A stretch of DNA of 64,000 nucleotides, taken from Flagellatimonas centrodinii. Its GTDB lineage: Bacteria; Pseudomonadota; Gammaproteobacteria; Nevskiales; Nevskiaceae. The notes under the pieces were generated by a model. The model saw only the letters and a program-made list of their open reading frames with translations, was not told the DNA's origin and did not search any database. A program made the position numbers and the translations under genes. Where the stretch lies: NCBI RefSeq assembly GCF_016918765.2, contig NZ_CP092104.1:682001-746000 (forward strand), given 5' to 3'. This document shows positions 12,199 through 21,659 of the stretch, piece by piece (position 1 is the first letter of the stretch; each line of letters opens with the position of its first letter).

Positions 12199-12833
12199 CA
12201 GGTGCCCTCCAGGCTGAAGACAATGTCGTAGGTGCCGGTCTGTTCGACCGGCTGACCGTCGACAATGCGCGGCCGGAACTTGCTGCGCCGCGCCGACTGC
12301 AGTGCCGCCTGCTCGAAGTACCCGCGCGGGCTGGCCTTGAGCACGCGGGCGCTGCGGACCAGGCCGTCCGGGCCGACTACCACCTCCACCGTGACACTGC
12401 CGGAGAGACCCTCGCGCGCTGCCTGCCTCGGGTACTGCGGCGCGATCCGCAGGATTGGAATCAGCTCGCCGTCACCACTCAGGTCGCCGGCCTGAAACCC
12501 GCCGAGGAAGGGGCCACCGGCGATATTCGGGGCCAGATCCAGCCGGGGCATGTTGAACGGTGCCGGCGCCTGTTGCGGGCTGGGCGCGGGGGCCTGTACC
12601 CGCAGCTTGGGCGGCGGCGGGTTCTTCGGTGGCGGAGGCCGTTCGGGTTTGACCCGCTGCCGGGTCTCCAGTCGGGTCTCCCGGGGTACCCGCACGAAGT
12701 CGACCCCCGCAAAAGGTTCGACGGCGGTCCGTTCCCGACCCGGGCTGAGCACCAGATAGTGCATCAGCCAGAACAGGGCGGCAGCCACCACGACGGCCAT
12801 CGTCAGCGCCGACAGGACCCGCGTGGCGCTCAT
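12198..12833 (-). CDS. tonB: TonB energy transducer (TonB2 type)
   Basis: 211 residues. N-terminal cytoplasmic tip and one membrane helix (residues 8-30), a Pro/Lys-rich periplasmic spacer (RVKPERPPPPKNPPPPKLR, about 61-79), and a C-terminal TonB domain with IAPQYPRQAAREGLSGSV (about 130-147) and a strand ending YDIVFSLEG. It transmits inner-membrane proton-motive force to outer-membrane receptors. The short spacer and the sequence around the PQYP motif fit the TonB2 subclass. The start overlaps the exbD stop by four bases. No TonB-dependent receptor gene is in this window, so the substrate is not shown by context. Confidence 0.93.
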   Translation of the reverse strand: MSATRVLSALTMAVVVAAALFWLMHYLVLSPGRERTAVEPFAGVDFVRVPRETRLETRQRVKPERPPPPKNPPPPKLRVQAPAPSPQQAPAPFNMPRLDLAPNIAGGPFLGGFQAGDLSGDGELIPILRIAPQYPRQAAREGLSGSVTVEVVVGPDGLVRSARVLKASPRGYFEQAALQSARRSKFRPRIVDGQPVEQTGTYDIVFSLEGT

Positions 12834-13243
12834 CCGCCGCCCTGTGGATCGGTGGCGGCAATCGAGATGTTGTCGACACCGGCCAGGCGAACCTGGTCCA
12901 TGACCTGAACCAGCACGCCGGTCTCGGAGCCGCGGTCGGCAATGATGACCACGGCGCCTTCCGGATTTTCGGCATGCAGCCGTTCGATGTTGGCCCGCAC
13001 CGCCCGCAGGTCGATACTGCGCTTGTCGATCCAGACTTCGCCGTTGTCACGGATGGCGACCAGGATGTTGCCCTTCTCCTTGCGCTCGGCGGTCTTGGCG
13101 CTGGGACGGCTGACATCGATGCCGGTCTCCTTGACGAAGGAGGTGGTGACGATGAAGAAGATGAGCATGATGAAGACGACGTCCAGCATCGGCGTCAGGT
13201 CGATACCGGCCTCATCATCGCTGCGGTTGCGCTTGCGGGCCAT
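12830..13243 (-). CDS. exbD: ExbD-family proton channel subunit
   Basis: 137 residues. The start MARKRNRSDDEAGIDLTP at 13243 was chosen from family similarity; an upstream in-frame extension runs inside exbB. A single N-terminal membrane helix (about residues 18-40, LDVVFIMLIFFIVTTSFV) carries the conserved Asp (in TPMLDVVF) that relays protons. A periplasmic domain follows (VAIRDNGEVWIDKR, ADRGSETGVLVQVMD). Works with ExbB and TtpC to drive TonB. It lies seven bases after exbB. Confidence 0.95.
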   Translation of the reverse strand: MARKRNRSDDEAGIDLTPMLDVVFIMLIFFIVTTSFVKETGIDVSRPSAKTAERKEKGNILVAIRDNGEVWIDKRSIDLRAVRANIERLHAENPEGAVVIIADRGSETGVLVQVMDQVRLAGVDNISIAATDPQGGG

Positions 13244-13250
13244 CGGCGCC

Positions 13251-13775
13251 TCAGTGGGTGACGAGGTGGTCGTTGAGGCGGTGTGATTCCCGCTCCACCA
13301 CCTGCTCGAAACGGGACACGAAGTACAGCCCGGAGATGGCGACGACCATGCCCGCCATCGTCGGCAGGGTGGCGGCGGAGACACCCGAGGCCATCGCACG
13401 GGCATTCCCGGTGCCCAGCGCAGACATCACGTTGAACACCTGGATCATGCCGGTCACCGTGCCCAGAAGGCCGATCATCGGGCACAGGGCGACCAGCACC
13501 TTGATCAGTGGCAGCGGCCCGCGGATACGTCGGGTGGCAGCGGAGACCCAGCCCTGCTTGATCTTGTGCGCGAACCACGAGCGATGATCGCCGCGCGCCT
13601 GCCAGTCGGCTTCGATGCGCGCCAGCTCGGCCGGCATCGCGCGACGGTAGTAGATCACCCGTTCGAGGATCAGCGTCCACAGCAGGATCGCCACCACCAG
13701 CAACACCTGCACCACCGGCCCGCCGAGCTCGACGAAATCACGGATATCGGTCAGGGGGCGCAGCAGTTCAGACAC
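13251..13775 (-). CDS. exbB: ExbB/TolQ/MotA-family proton channel subunit (ExbB2)
   Basis: 174 residues with three membrane helices: about 18-38, then a pair from about 98-118 and 138-158. The family signature CPMIGLLGTVTGMIQVF and the following GVSAATLPTMAGMVVAI helix are intact. The short form without a long periplasmic N-terminus is characteristic of ExbB2 in TtpC clusters, where TtpC is a second, longer ExbB-like subunit. It overlaps the ttpC stop by eight bases, so the two are translationally coupled. Confidence 0.93.
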   Translation of the reverse strand: MSELLRPLTDIRDFVELGGPVVQVLLVVAILLWTLILERVIYYRRAMPAELARIEADWQARGDHRSWFAHKIKQGWVSAATRRIRGPLPLIKVLVALCPMIGLLGTVTGMIQVFNVMSALGTGNARAMASGVSAATLPTMAGMVVAISGLYFVSRFEQVVERESHRLNDHLVTH

Positions 13776-15120
13776 GGTGGCGCTCCGCGTTCTCGGCGAT
13801 CAGCCCGGCGCTTTCCTCTTCCAGGACCTGCACCAGATCCTTGCTGCGGCCGGACAACCAGCTATGCAACAAGACCATCGGGATCGCTACCACCAGGCCG
13901 AGCACGGTGGTAACCAATGCCTGGGAAATGCCGCCAGCCATCTGTTTCGGGTCGCCGGTGCCGAACAGGGTGATCTGCTGGAACGTCAGGATCATCCCGG
14001 TCACGGTGCCCAGCAGCCCCAGCAGCGGGGCCACCGCCGCCAGAATCTTCAGCCATGGCAGGCGTCGTTCGAGCGCCGGGATCTCCCGCAATACGGCTTC
14101 GTCGAGCCGCAGCTCCAGCGTCTCATGATCGGTGTGCGGATCACGGTGATAGACGTTCAGAACGCGGCCGAGTGGGTTGTCATCGGTTGGTTGGGTCAGC
14201 TGCTGCCGCTGTGCGCGCACCCGGCGATCGACAGCGCCGAGCGCGAAGAACCGCTCGCCGGCAATCACCAGCCCGAACAGGCCAAGCGCAAGGATCACGT
14301 AGCCCACCAGCCCGCCGGCCTGAACCTGCTCGCGCCAACCGGGCGTCTGCACCAGCACCGACAGCAGCGACCCGCGGGTGGGATCGATCACCGTTTCGAC
14401 CATGCCGTCGCGGGCCTCGAACAGGTTTTCTGCCAGACGGCGGAAGCGCCGTTCCGGCTGGGCCGCGAGTGTCGTCAGCGTCTGTTCACCCGTCAGGTAG
14501 CTGAGAAAACGGTCGTCGGCGACCACGTTGAAGCTGCCGGCACGCAGCACATCGAGCGTGCTGCGAGTGCCATCGGGCGCCACCACCGGGGCCTGGAACC
14601 GGGCGACCTTGCCGCTCTCGTTCATCTCTCGCAGCATTTCGAACCAGAGCGTCTCCAGCGCCTCGATGGACGGCAGACGGGTGCTGTTGGCCAGCGCTGT
14701 CAATGGCGCCTGCCGCTGGGGATACTGCACGGTGACCAGTGAGTTCATCGCCACCGCACTGACATCCCCGGCCACCTGGCGCACCACCCCGAACATTTCG
14801 CCCAAATGCCCGGCCTTGGCATCCAGCTGCTGCTGCAACTCGGTGAGCCGGCGTTCGTTGGCATCAAATTCGGTCGACAGCCGGTCGGCTCGACGTTCCT
14901 CCGCGGCACGCGCCGCCTCGGCCTCGGCCTGCAGCCGCTGCTGCTGATCGAGCTGGTCAATGAACCGCTGAACCCGGGCCGCATTGGCGCGCGCCTCGTC
15001 GGCACGGACCGCGCGCGTCTGCGCCAGCAATTCGTCGATACTCTTCGGTGCGCCCGGCTCGGCCGCCATCAGGGACAGGCTGCAGAACGTCAGGGCAAGG
15101 GCGACAATGGCGCGCGTCAT
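13768..15120 (-). CDS. ttpC: TtpC: ExbB-like TonB2-system subunit with periplasmic coiled coil
   Basis: 450 residues. A signal sequence (residues 1-19) precedes a Glu/Arg/Gln-rich coiled coil (about 25-110) and a folded periplasmic region. A C-terminal ExbB/MotA module from about residue 270 has three helices, including APLLGLLGTVTGMILTF and QALVTTVLGLVVAIPMVLLHS. This architecture is that of TtpC, required for TonB2 function in Vibrio. It sits between the DUF3450 gene (four-base overlap) and exbB (eight-base overlap), the classical order. Inner membrane with a large periplasmic part. The symbol is by analogy with Vibrio. Confidence 0.9.
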   Translation of the reverse strand: MTRAIVALALTFCSLSLMAAEPGAPKSIDELLAQTRAVRADEARANAARVQRFIDQLDQQQRLQAEAEAARAAEERRADRLSTEFDANERRLTELQQQLDAKAGHLGEMFGVVRQVAGDVSAVAMNSLVTVQYPQRQAPLTALANSTRLPSIEALETLWFEMLREMNESGKVARFQAPVVAPDGTRSTLDVLRAGSFNVVADDRFLSYLTGEQTLTTLAAQPERRFRRLAENLFEARDGMVETVIDPTRGSLLSVLVQTPGWREQVQAGGLVGYVILALGLFGLVIAGERFFALGAVDRRVRAQRQQLTQPTDDNPLGRVLNVYHRDPHTDHETLELRLDEAVLREIPALERRLPWLKILAAVAPLLGLLGTVTGMILTFQQITLFGTGDPKQMAGGISQALVTTVLGLVVAIPMVLLHSWLSGRSKDLVQVLEEESAGLIAENAERHRV

Positions 15121-15890
15121 GAGCCGGCTCCGGCAGCGGGCAGCGGCAACGTCAGCAACTGCGGTGCCGATTGTTTGCGTGCGACCTTGAGACCATCACG
15201 CACCGCAGCATGGTAGTGATCGTCCATCACGAAGCCCTGCTCGCCGGGGTGCCAATAGCCGGTTTCATCGCCATCCAGCGTCTGATAGAGCAGGGCGATG
15301 CGCCCGACCCGGAGGAACTGCACCACGCGCTCGTCATCGCCCCCGAGCGGCGCCTGATAGGCCTCCAGGGTGCGCCCGTATTCCATCTCGACCTGGTAGG
15401 CCTCGGTGACCCGGCGATACTTCTCCGCCACCGAGACATCGGCGCGCACCATCAGGGCCTGCAGCGTGTCCAGCCGGTCCTGGCGCTCGCGCTGCAGGAA
15501 CGGCGCATCAAGCGCCACGAACTGCACCAGGGTGTCCAGCATCCGCTGCAACAACGGGACGATCTCGCGCGCGGTGACGTCCAGCTCTTCGAGCTGATCG
15601 CCCATCGAAGCCAGTTCACGGGTCTGCGACTGCAACTGCAGCGCCATCTGGTCGTTGTAACGCTTGAGGCTGTCGGTGGCCTGCAGCGCTTCACGATAGG
15701 CCTCGACCGCCGCACGGGCGCGGTCATCGAGTTGGTCGATCCGCGCCTGGGTGGCCTGCGCTGCGGCTTCGATGGCGGTCTGCTCGTCGATGGCGCGTTC
15801 CACCGTCGCGGTCGGCGCCGCTGCCACGACGCTGCTGTAAAGAAGTCCCGCGGCGCCACAGCGCATGAGCATGAGGGTCAACGACTTCAC
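15117..15890 (-). CDS. DUF3450 periplasmic coiled-coil protein, TonB2 cluster
   Basis: 257 residues from the GTG at 15890, chosen because AAGGA lies six bases upstream and the frame then begins with a signal peptide (VKSLTLMLMRCGAAGLL...VVAAAP); a 12-codon extension to 15926 has no such support. The mature part is largely helical and Gln/Arg/Leu-rich (about residues 30-140), followed by a conserved C-terminal region with VGRIALLYQTLDGDETGYW. DUF3450 proteins head TtpC-type TonB clusters in Shewanella, Vibrio and relatives; the mechanism is unknown. It is the first gene of the six-gene cluster. Confidence 0.88.
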   Translation of the reverse strand: MKSLTLMLMRCGAAGLLYSSVVAAAPTATVERAIDEQTAIEAAAQATQARIDQLDDRARAAVEAYREALQATDSLKRYNDQMALQLQSQTRELASMGDQLEELDVTAREIVPLLQRMLDTLVQFVALDAPFLQRERQDRLDTLQALMVRADVSVAEKYRRVTEAYQVEMEYGRTLEAYQAPLGGDDERVVQFLRVGRIALLYQTLDGDETGYWHPGEQGFVMDDHYHAAVRDGLKVARKQSAPQLLTLPLPAAGAGS

Positions 15891-15937
15891 TGCAGGTCCT
15901 TGCCGGTATCCGGAATGGGGCGACATCCTTGCCGCAA

Positions 15938-15960
15938 ATGCGAAGCATTAATATTAGCAT
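15938..15960 (-). promoter_or_regulatory. AT-rich near-palindrome upstream of the TonB cluster
   Basis: An isolated AT-rich island (ATGC...ATTAATATTA...GCAT) lies about 50-70 bases before the GTG of the DUF3450 gene. It contains TAATAT/TATTAA -10-like hexamers and matches about 10 of 14 fixed positions of the 7-1-7 Fur-box model. Iron control of a TonB system would make sense, but the match is weak and the -35 is poor. Confidence 0.3.
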
Positions 15961-15997
15961 CCCGACGCCCGCATGTATGCCCCACGACATCGGCTCC

Positions 15998-16032
15998 GAA
16001 AACACGAAAGGCACCCGAAGGTGCCTTTCGTG
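15998..16032 (-). terminator. Intrinsic terminator after rplQ
   Basis: A perfect 12-bp stem (CACGAAAGGCAC / GTGCCTTTCGTG, 16003-16032) with a six-base loop, followed on the minus strand by TTTTCGG. It lies 18 bases past the rplQ stop and closes the alpha operon. Confidence 0.88.
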
Positions 16033-16049
16033 GAACCGCTACCGCCGAC

Positions 16050-16451
16050 TCAGGCGTCAGCAGCGTCCGTGGTCGCCGGTGCAGCCTCAGCAGCCTTGCG
16101 GTCGATCAGCTCGATGTAGGCCATCGGGGCATTGTCGCCGGCACGGAAGCCACACCGCATGATGCGGGTGTAGCCCCCTGGCCGCGCGTTGAAACGCGGT
16201 GCCAGGTCGTTGAACAGCTTCTGCACCGCATCACGGTCACGCAGACGGCTGAACACGATACGGCGGTTATGCACGCTGTCCTGCTTGGCGCGCGTGATCA
16301 GCGGCTCGGCAAAACGGCGAAGTTCCTTGGCCTTGGGCACGGTGGTCTTGATCATCTCGTGCTTGATCAGGGCCACGGCGATCGACTGCATCGTCGCCTT
16401 GCGGTGGCTGGGGCTACGGCCGAACGCGCGGCCGGCAATGGTGTGACGCAT
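16050..16451 (-). CDS. rplQ: 50S ribosomal protein L17
   Basis: 133 residues. L17 sits near the exit tunnel of the large subunit. Conserved blocks are [19 protein letters not shown] (about residues 28-46), [16 protein letters not shown], and the C-terminal [27 protein letters not shown], with a short Ala-rich tail. Last gene of the alpha operon, 34 bases after rpoA, as in E. coli, and closed by a strong terminator. Confidence 0.97.
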   Translation of the reverse strand: MRHTIAGRAFGRSPSHRKATMQSIAVALIKHEMIKTTVPKAKELRRFAEPLITRAKQDSVHNRRIVFSRLRDRDAVQKLFNDLAPRFNARPGGYTRIMRCGFRAGDNAPMAYIELIDRKAAEAAPATTDAADA

Positions 16452-16485
16452 GGTCTGTTCCTTGTCTGTATGCCGACGCTAACCG

Positions 16486-17466
16486 TTAGGCAACGGTCTT
16501 GGGCGACGACCAGTTGTCGAGCTTCATTCCAAGCTCGAGTTCCTGGGCGCGCAGCGCTTCCTTGATTTCGTTGAGCGACTTCTTGCCGAGGTTCGGCGTC
16601 TTCATCAGTTCGATCTCGGTGCGCTGCACCAGGTCGCCGATGTAGTACAGGTTCTCGGCCTTGAGACAGTTTGCCGACCGCACCGTCAGTTCCAGATCGT
16701 CGATCGGGCGGAACAGGATGGGGGCGAGATCCGTCTTGGTAGCGGTGCTGGTCTGCGTTGCGGCCTCGGCTTCAAGGTCGACAAACACCGCCAGCTGGTC
16801 GCGCAGGATGCGTGCAGCCAACCGCACCGCTTCACCCGGCTCGACGCTCCCGTTGGTGTCGACATCCAGCACCAGCTTGTCGAGGTCGGTGCGCTGGGCG
16901 ACGCGGGCACGCTCAACGCCGTAGCTGACGCGGCGGACCGGGCTGTAGGACGCGTCCAGCTTGAGTACGCCAACGCCACGGGTCTCTTCCTCACGCTCGA
17001 GGCTGGTCGCCGGCACGTAGCCGCGACCACGGGTGATCTTCAGCGTGGCGTTGAGCTTGCCACCGGTGAGATGGGCCAGCACCAGTTCCGGGTTGACGAT
17101 CTCGACGTCGTGGTCGACCTTGATGTCGCCGGCCGTCACCGGGCCCTTGCCCGACTTCTCGATCCGCAGCGACACTTCCTCACGGTTGTGCAGGCGAACC
17201 GCCACGTTCTTGATGTTGAGCAGGATGTCGAGCACGTCTTCCTGCACGCCTTCCAGCGCGCTGTACTCGTGGACCACACCTTCGATCTGCACTTCGGTCA
17301 CGGCCGCGCCGGGGATCGAGGACAGCAGGATCCGCCGCAGGGCGTTACCGAGGGTGTGGCCGAAGCCACGCTCCATCGGTTCGAGCGTGACGCGGGCCCG
17401 ATAAGGGCTCACGGTCTCGACATCGACCAGGCGCGGTTTCAATAGATCAGCGACGACATTCTGCAT
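16486..17466 (-). CDS. rpoA: RNA polymerase alpha subunit
   Basis: 326 residues. The N-terminal domain (1 to about 235) dimerises and assembles beta and beta'; conserved [20 protein letters not shown] is at about 35-54. A linker leads to the alpha-CTD (about 250-326) with [16 protein letters not shown] and [16 protein letters not shown], which contacts UP-element DNA and activators. It lies 36 bases after rpsD in the standard alpha-operon position. Confidence 0.98.
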   Translation of the reverse strand: MQNVVADLLKPRLVDVETVSPYRARVTLEPMERGFGHTLGNALRRILLSSIPGAAVTEVQIEGVVHEYSALEGVQEDVLDILLNIKNVAVRLHNREEVSLRIEKSGKGPVTAGDIKVDHDVEIVNPELVLAHLTGGKLNATLKITRGRGYVPATSLEREEETRGVGVLKLDASYSPVRRVSYGVERARVAQRTDLDKLVLDVDTNGSVEPGEAVRLAARILRDQLAVFVDLEAEAATQTSTATKTDLAPILFRPIDDLELTVRSANCLKAENLYYIGDLVQRTEIELMKTPNLGKKSLNEIKEALRAQELELGMKLDNWSSPKTVA

Positions 17467-17502
17467 AACGCAACCACCTCAGTTTAACGGTGAGCCCGTG
17501 GA

Positions 17503-18123
17503 TTACTTCGAGTACAACTCGACCACGAGGCTTTCGTTGATGTCCGGAAGGATCTGGTCCCGGGTGGGCACGGTCTTGAAGGTCCCTTTCAGGCCCTTCT
17601 CGTCCACATCCACCCAATCGGGGAATCCGATCTGCGCAGCGATCGACAGCGATTCGACGATGCGCCCCTGATTCCGCGACTTGTCGGTAATTTCCACCAC
17701 ATCACCGGCCTGCACGCTGTAGGACGGAATGTTGACCAGCGTGCCATTGACGCGCACCGCCTTGTGGCCGACCAGCTGACGGGCTTCGGCGCGGGTGCGG
17801 CCGAACCCCATGCGATAGACCACGTTGTCCAGACGCTGTTCCAGCAACTGCAGCAGGATCACGCCGGTGGAGCCCTTCTTGGTGGACGCCTTCTTGTAGT
17901 AATTCAGGAACTGCCGTTCCAGCACGCCGTACATCTGCTTCAGCTTCTGCTTTTCGCGCAGCTGCAGGGCGTAGTCGGACAGACGCATCTTGCGAGCGCC
18001 GTGCTGCCCCGGGGGGGTGTCCAGCTTGCACTTGCTGTCGAGCGCGCGGGCGCGGCTCTTGAGCATGAGGTCAGTGCCAGCGCGACGGCTGAGCTTGCAC
18101 GTGGGACCAATATAACGAGCCAT
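17503..18123 (-). CDS. rpsD: 30S ribosomal protein S4
   Basis: 206 residues. Primary 16S rRNA-binding protein. The ATG at 18123 ([18 protein letters not shown]) is the conserved start; an extension to 18171 runs into the rpsK-rpsD gap and is rejected. The S4 RNA-binding domain lies about 95-155 ([20 protein letters not shown]). The N-terminus lacks the zinc-binding cysteine quartet, so it is the zinc-free type. In E. coli S4 represses the alpha operon translationally; such a site would lie upstream of rpsM. Confidence 0.98.
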   Translation of the reverse strand: MARYIGPTCKLSRRAGTDLMLKSRARALDSKCKLDTPPGQHGARKMRLSDYALQLREKQKLKQMYGVLERQFLNYYKKASTKKGSTGVILLQLLEQRLDNVVYRMGFGRTRAEARQLVGHKAVRVNGTLVNIPSYSVQAGDVVEITDKSRNQGRIVESLSIAAQIGFPDWVDVDEKGLKGTFKTVPTRDQILPDINESLVVELYSK

Positions 18124-18140
18124 CTCTGGTGCTCCTGTGC

Positions 18141-18536
18141 TTAGACGCGACGACGCTTGGGCGGCCGGCATCCGTTGTGCGGAATCGGCGTAACGTCGGT
18201 GATGTTGGTGATCTTGAAACCGGCGGCATTCAACGAGCGCACGGCCGACTCGCGTCCCGGGCCGGGGCCCTTCACGCGCACTTCGATGTTCTTGACGCCG
18301 TGCTCCGCAGCAGCGGTGCCGGCACGTTCAGCCGCCACCTGGGCGGCGAACGGGGTGCTCTTGCGAGAACCCTTGAAGCCGCAGGCACCGGCGGTGCACC
18401 ACGAAATCGTGTTGCCCTGCCGATCCGTGATCAGCACGATCGTGTTGTTGAATGACGCATGAATATGCGCCACCGCATCGGAGATGTTCTTGCGAACTTT
18501 CTTGCGCTTCTGCGCGGAGGCCGTGTTGGCTGCCAT
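18141..18536 (-). CDS. rpsK: 30S ribosomal protein S11
   Basis: 131 residues. Part of the 30S platform at the mRNA exit. Conserved [20 protein letters not shown] (about residues 24-43), [15 protein letters not shown], and the Arg/Lys-rich end [16 protein letters not shown]. Spaced 27 bases from rpsM and 17 from rpsD. Confidence 0.98.
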   Translation of the reverse strand: MAANTASAQKRKKVRKNISDAVAHIHASFNNTIVLITDRQGNTISWCTAGACGFKGSRKSTPFAAQVAAERAGTAAAEHGVKNIEVRVKGPGPGRESAVRSLNAAGFKITNITDVTPIPHNGCRPPKRRRV

Positions 18537-18563
18537 GTACTTATGCCTTGATCAATACAGCGA

Positions 18564-18920
18564 TTACTTCTTGACCGCACGCCGGGGGCCCTTGCGGGTC
18601 CGTGCGTTGGTCCGGGTGCGCTGGCCACGTACCGGCAGGCCGCGGCGATGCCGCAGACCGCGGTAGCAGCCAAGGTCCATCAGGCGCTTGATGCTCATCG
18701 ACACCTCACGACGGAGGTCGCCCTCCACCACGAAGGCACCGACAGCTGCACGCAGCTTTTCGACCTCTTCTTCGGTCAGTTGCCGAATCTGGATCGTCGG
18801 ATCGATACCCGCCGCCGTGCAGATCTGCTTTGCACGGGTGGCCCCCACGCCATAAATGGCGCGAAGGGCGACGACTGCGTGCTTCTTATCCGGGATATTG
18901 ACCCCCGCGATACGTGCCAT
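18564..18920 (-). CDS. rpsM: 30S ribosomal protein S13
   Basis: 118 residues. Head protein of the small subunit that bridges to the 50S and contacts the P-site tRNA through its basic tail. Conserved start [20 protein letters not shown], helix-two-turn-helix [17 protein letters not shown] (about 25-41), and [21 protein letters not shown] at the end. First gene of the alpha group; an 85-base gap with a terminator-like hairpin separates it from rpmJ. Confidence 0.98.
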   Translation of the reverse strand: MARIAGVNIPDKKHAVVALRAIYGVGATRAKQICTAAGIDPTIQIRQLTEEEVEKLRAAVGAFVVEGDLRREVSMSIKRLMDLGCYRGLRHRRGLPVRGQRTRTNARTRKGPRRAVKK

Positions 18921-18956
18921 GCGCGAAACTCCTGAGACTTGCTGCGCTACTTTTCG

Positions 18957-18989
18957 AAAAAGGGGCGGGACTGTACTCAGTCATGCCCC
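18957..18989 (-). terminator. Terminator-like hairpin between rpmJ and rpsM
   Basis: On the minus strand GGGGC-at-GACT-gagtac-AGTC-cc-GCCCC is followed by TTTTT. It is a two-part stem with a small internal bulge. It sits at the classical spc/alpha junction, 17 bases after the rpmJ stop, and could end or attenuate spc transcripts before the alpha genes. Confidence 0.55.
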
Positions 18990-19005
18990 AGAAATCAACT
19001 TGGGA

Positions 19006-19119
19006 TCAGCCCTGCCGCTGCTTGTGCCGCAGGTCAGTGCAGATCACCCGCACTACGCCGTTGCGACGGATTACTTTGCAGTTCCGGCAGATTTTCTTGA
19101 CTGAAGCACGGACTTTCAT
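19006..19119 (-). CDS. rpmJ: 50S ribosomal protein L36
   Basis: 37 residues ([19 protein letters not shown] start, RHKQRQG end). It has the zinc-ribbon residues Cys11, Cys14, Cys27 and His32, so it is the zinc-binding form rather than the zinc-free paralogue. It lies between secY and rpsM, the standard place at the end of spc. A RBS-like GAGG is visible about eight bases before the ATG. Confidence 0.96.
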   Translation of the reverse strand: MKVRASVKKICRNCKVIRRNGVVRVICTDLRHKQRQG

Positions 19120-19158
19120 ATCAACCTCGAGAGAAAGAACAGACCTGGGTGCGCCGCC

Positions 19159-20496
19159 TCAGCGGAGCATCCCGGCGCCTGGATTTTTGAGGTTTGCCTT
19201 CTTCAGCAAACCCTCATACTGATGCGACATCAAGTGCGCCTGAAGCTGCGCCATGAAGTCCATCACAACCACCACGGTGATCAACAGCGAGGTGCCACCG
19301 AGATAGAACGGAATCCCCGGGTAGAACGACCGGAGAATCTCCGGGAACAGACAGACCACGGTGATGTAAGCCGCGCCAACCACCGTCAGGCGAGTCAGCA
19401 CGTTGTCGATGAAGCGGGCCGTGTGCACACCGGGGCGAACCCCGGGCACGAACGCACCCGACTTCTTCAGATTGTCAGCGGTTTCCCGCGAGTCGAACAC
19501 CAGCGCGGTGTAGAAGAAGCAGAAGAACACGATCAACGCCGCGTACAACAGGGTGTACAGCGCATTGCCCGGTGACAGCGCATTCACCACCTGCTGCAGG
19601 ACACCACCTGGGGTATCCCCGCCGGCAAACTGCACGATCGATGCCGGGAACAGAATGATCGAGCTGGCGAAGATCGGCGGAATCACCCCGGACATGTTCA
19701 GCTTCAACGGCAAGTGCTGGGTCTGGGCAGCGAACACCTTGCGGCCCTGTTGGCGGCGGGCATGATGCACGGGAATCCGACGCTGCGCTCGTTCGAACAC
19801 CACCACGCCGTAGGTGATCGCAATCACCAGCGCAAACACCACAATGACGGTGAAACCACTGATCGAACCCTCGCTCACCAGCTGCGCGGTGCCCGCCAGC
19901 GCGCTTGGGAACCCTGCAACGATGCCGGCAAAGATCAGCAGGGAGATGCCGTTGCCGATGCCGCGCTCGGTGATCTGCTCGCCCAGCCACATCAGGAACA
20001 TGGTGCCGGTAATCAGGCTCACCGAGGCGACGAAGATGAAGCCGATCCCCGGATTGAACGCCACCCCGCTGCTCTGCAGCGCATACGACGCACCAATCGA
20101 CTGGAAGGTGGCCAACGCCAGCGTGCCATACCGGGTGTACTTGGTGATCTGCCGACGTCCGGACTCGCCTTCCTTCTTCAGCTCCTTCAGCGACGGCACC
20201 GTCGCCGACAGCAACTGGACGATGATCGAGGCCGAGATGTACGGCATCACGCCGAGCGCGAACACCGACAACCGCGCCAATGCACCCCCGGAGAACATGT
20301 TGAACATGTCGAGGATGGTGCCGCGCTGCTGATCGAACAGCGCGGACATCTGCGCGGGATCGATCCCCGGAACCGGTATGAAGCTACCGATCCGGAATAC
20401 CAGGATGGCCCCGAGCAGGAAAAACAGGCGGCCACGAACCTCAGACAACTTGCTGAGGTCGGGCACCATTCCGGCGGCGGCGGGGTTCTTGGCCAT
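19159..20496 (-). CDS. secY: Preprotein translocase channel subunit SecY
   Basis: 445 residues, ten membrane helices, the Sec channel partner of SecE (encoded at 45793-46179). Conserved elements: [21 protein letters not shown] at helix 1, the plug-region [24 protein letters not shown] (about 65-88), and the cytoplasmic loop with GQ-rich [15 protein letters not shown] (about 240-254). It sits between rplO and rpmJ as in other proteobacteria. Confidence 0.98.
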   Translation of the reverse strand: MAKNPAAAGMVPDLSKLSEVRGRLFFLLGAILVFRIGSFIPVPGIDPAQMSALFDQQRGTILDMFNMFSGGALARLSVFALGVMPYISASIIVQLLSATVPSLKELKKEGESGRRQITKYTRYGTLALATFQSIGASYALQSSGVAFNPGIGFIFVASVSLITGTMFLMWLGEQITERGIGNGISLLIFAGIVAGFPSALAGTAQLVSEGSISGFTVIVVFALVIAITYGVVVFERAQRRIPVHHARRQQGRKVFAAQTQHLPLKLNMSGVIPPIFASSIILFPASIVQFAGGDTPGGVLQQVVNALSPGNALYTLLYAALIVFFCFFYTALVFDSRETADNLKKSGAFVPGVRPGVHTARFIDNVLTRLTVVGAAYITVVCLFPEILRSFYPGIPFYLGGTSLLITVVVVMDFMAQLQAHLMSHQYEGLLKKANLKNPGAGMLR

Positions 20497-20511
20497 ATGC
20501 GTCCTTGCGGG

Positions 20512-20946
20512 TTACTCGGCGATGCTGCCGCCAGCGGCAGTAATCGCTTCACGTGCGCCCTTGGTCACCAGCACCCCTTTGAGGGTAATGGCACGGGTGA
20601 TCGAGCCGGACTTCACGACCTTGGCGGTCAGCGTATCGCGACGGACCACACCTTCAGCGATGAGGGTGGCGAGATCGATTTCGGTCGCCTTCATCTTCTC
20701 GAGCTTCGACAAGGTCAACTCGGCGCGGGTCAGCGCCTGCTGCGAAGTGAAGCCGCGCTTTGGCAAGCGCCGCTGGATGGGCATCTGGCCGCCTTCGAAG
20801 CCGACCTTGTGGTAGCCACCCTTGCGCGCGTGTTGACCCTTGTGACCGCGACCCGCAGTCTTGCCGAGCCCGGACCCGATGCCCCGGCCGACGCGCGTCC
20901 GGGCCTTCTTGGCGCCGGCAGCGGGTTTGATGGTATTCAGTTTCAT
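20512..20946 (-). CDS. rplO: 50S ribosomal protein L15
   Basis: 144 residues. The glycine/arginine-rich N-terminal extension ([22 protein letters not shown], about residues 17-38) threads into 23S rRNA; the C-terminal globular domain contains [16 protein letters not shown]. One base separates it from rpmD and 15 from secY, so all three are likely coupled. Confidence 0.97.
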   Translation of the reverse strand: MKLNTIKPAAGAKKARTRVGRGIGSGLGKTAGRGHKGQHARKGGYHKVGFEGGQMPIQRRLPKRGFTSQQALTRAELTLSKLEKMKATEIDLATLIAEGVVRRDTLTAKVVKSGSITRAITLKGVLVTKGAREAITAAGGSIAE

Positions 20947-20947
20947 C

Positions 20948-21136
20948 TCAAACCTCTTCCACTTTGAGGAGGTAGGCCACCTTGTTCACCATGCCCATGT
21001 TCTCGGGCGTGGCGGCGACGGTGACGGTCTGATGGCGGTTGCGCAGACCCAGGCCGTGGGCACAGGCCACGTGGCGGGGCAGGCGCTTGGCCAGGCTCTT
21101 CTGCAGCGTCAACTTGATCTGTTTGCTGCCAGACAT
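20948..21136 (-). CDS. rpmD: 50S ribosomal protein L30
   Basis: 62 residues. The start [16 protein letters not shown] at 21136 is chosen from the family; an upstream extension lies within rpsE. The ferredoxin-like L30 motif [17 protein letters not shown] (about 24-40) is intact. Packed between rpsE (one-base gap) and rplO. Confidence 0.95.
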   Translation of the reverse strand: MSGSKQIKLTLQKSLAKRLPRHVACAHGLGLRNRHQTVTVAATPENMGMVNKVAYLLKVEEV

Positions 21137-21137
21137 G

Positions 21138-21656
21138 TCAGGCCCCCAGGATCTCTTCGACCGTCTTGCCGCGTTTGGCGGCAATCTCGGACGGCATATT
21201 CATTTTCTTGAGCGCGTCGATGGTCGCACGCACCGTGTTGATCGGGTTCCGTGAGCCGAACGACTTGGACAGGATGTTGTGCACCCCGGCCACTTCGAAC
21301 ACGGCGCGCATCGCACCCCCGGCAATCACGCCGGTACCATCAGAGGCCGGGCGCAGAAACACGCGGCTGGCGCCATGCTCACCCCAGATTTCGTGCTGCA
21401 CGGTACCACCCCGAAGCGCAACCGTAATCATGTTCTTCTTGGCCTGGTCCATCGCCTTGGCGATGGCGGCCGGCACTTCACGCGCCTTGCCGTAGCCGAA
21501 GCCGACACGGCCGGCACCGTCACCGACCACGGTCAGCGCGGTGAAGGCGAATTGCTTGCCGCCCTTGACCGTCTTTGACACGCGATTGACGGTGACCAGC
21601 TTCTCTTTCAGGTCATTACCCGACTGTGAATCGTCGTAGTGCATGTTGTTCGCCAT
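21138..21656 (-). CDS. rpsE: 30S ribosomal protein S5
   Basis: 172 residues. Double-stranded-RNA-like domain with [19 protein letters not shown] (about residues 24-42) and [15 protein letters not shown]; the C-terminal half has [19 protein letters not shown]. It acts in translational fidelity together with S4 and S12. The spectinomycin-contact loop TVKGG is wild-type-like. Confidence 0.98.
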   Translation of the reverse strand: MANNMHYDDSQSGNDLKEKLVTVNRVSKTVKGGKQFAFTALTVVGDGAGRVGFGYGKAREVPAAIAKAMDQAKKNMITVALRGGTVQHEIWGEHGASRVFLRPASDGTGVIAGGAMRAVFEVAGVHNILSKSFGSRNPINTVRATIDALKKMNMPSEIAAKRGKTVEEILGA

Positions 21657-21659
21657 AAC

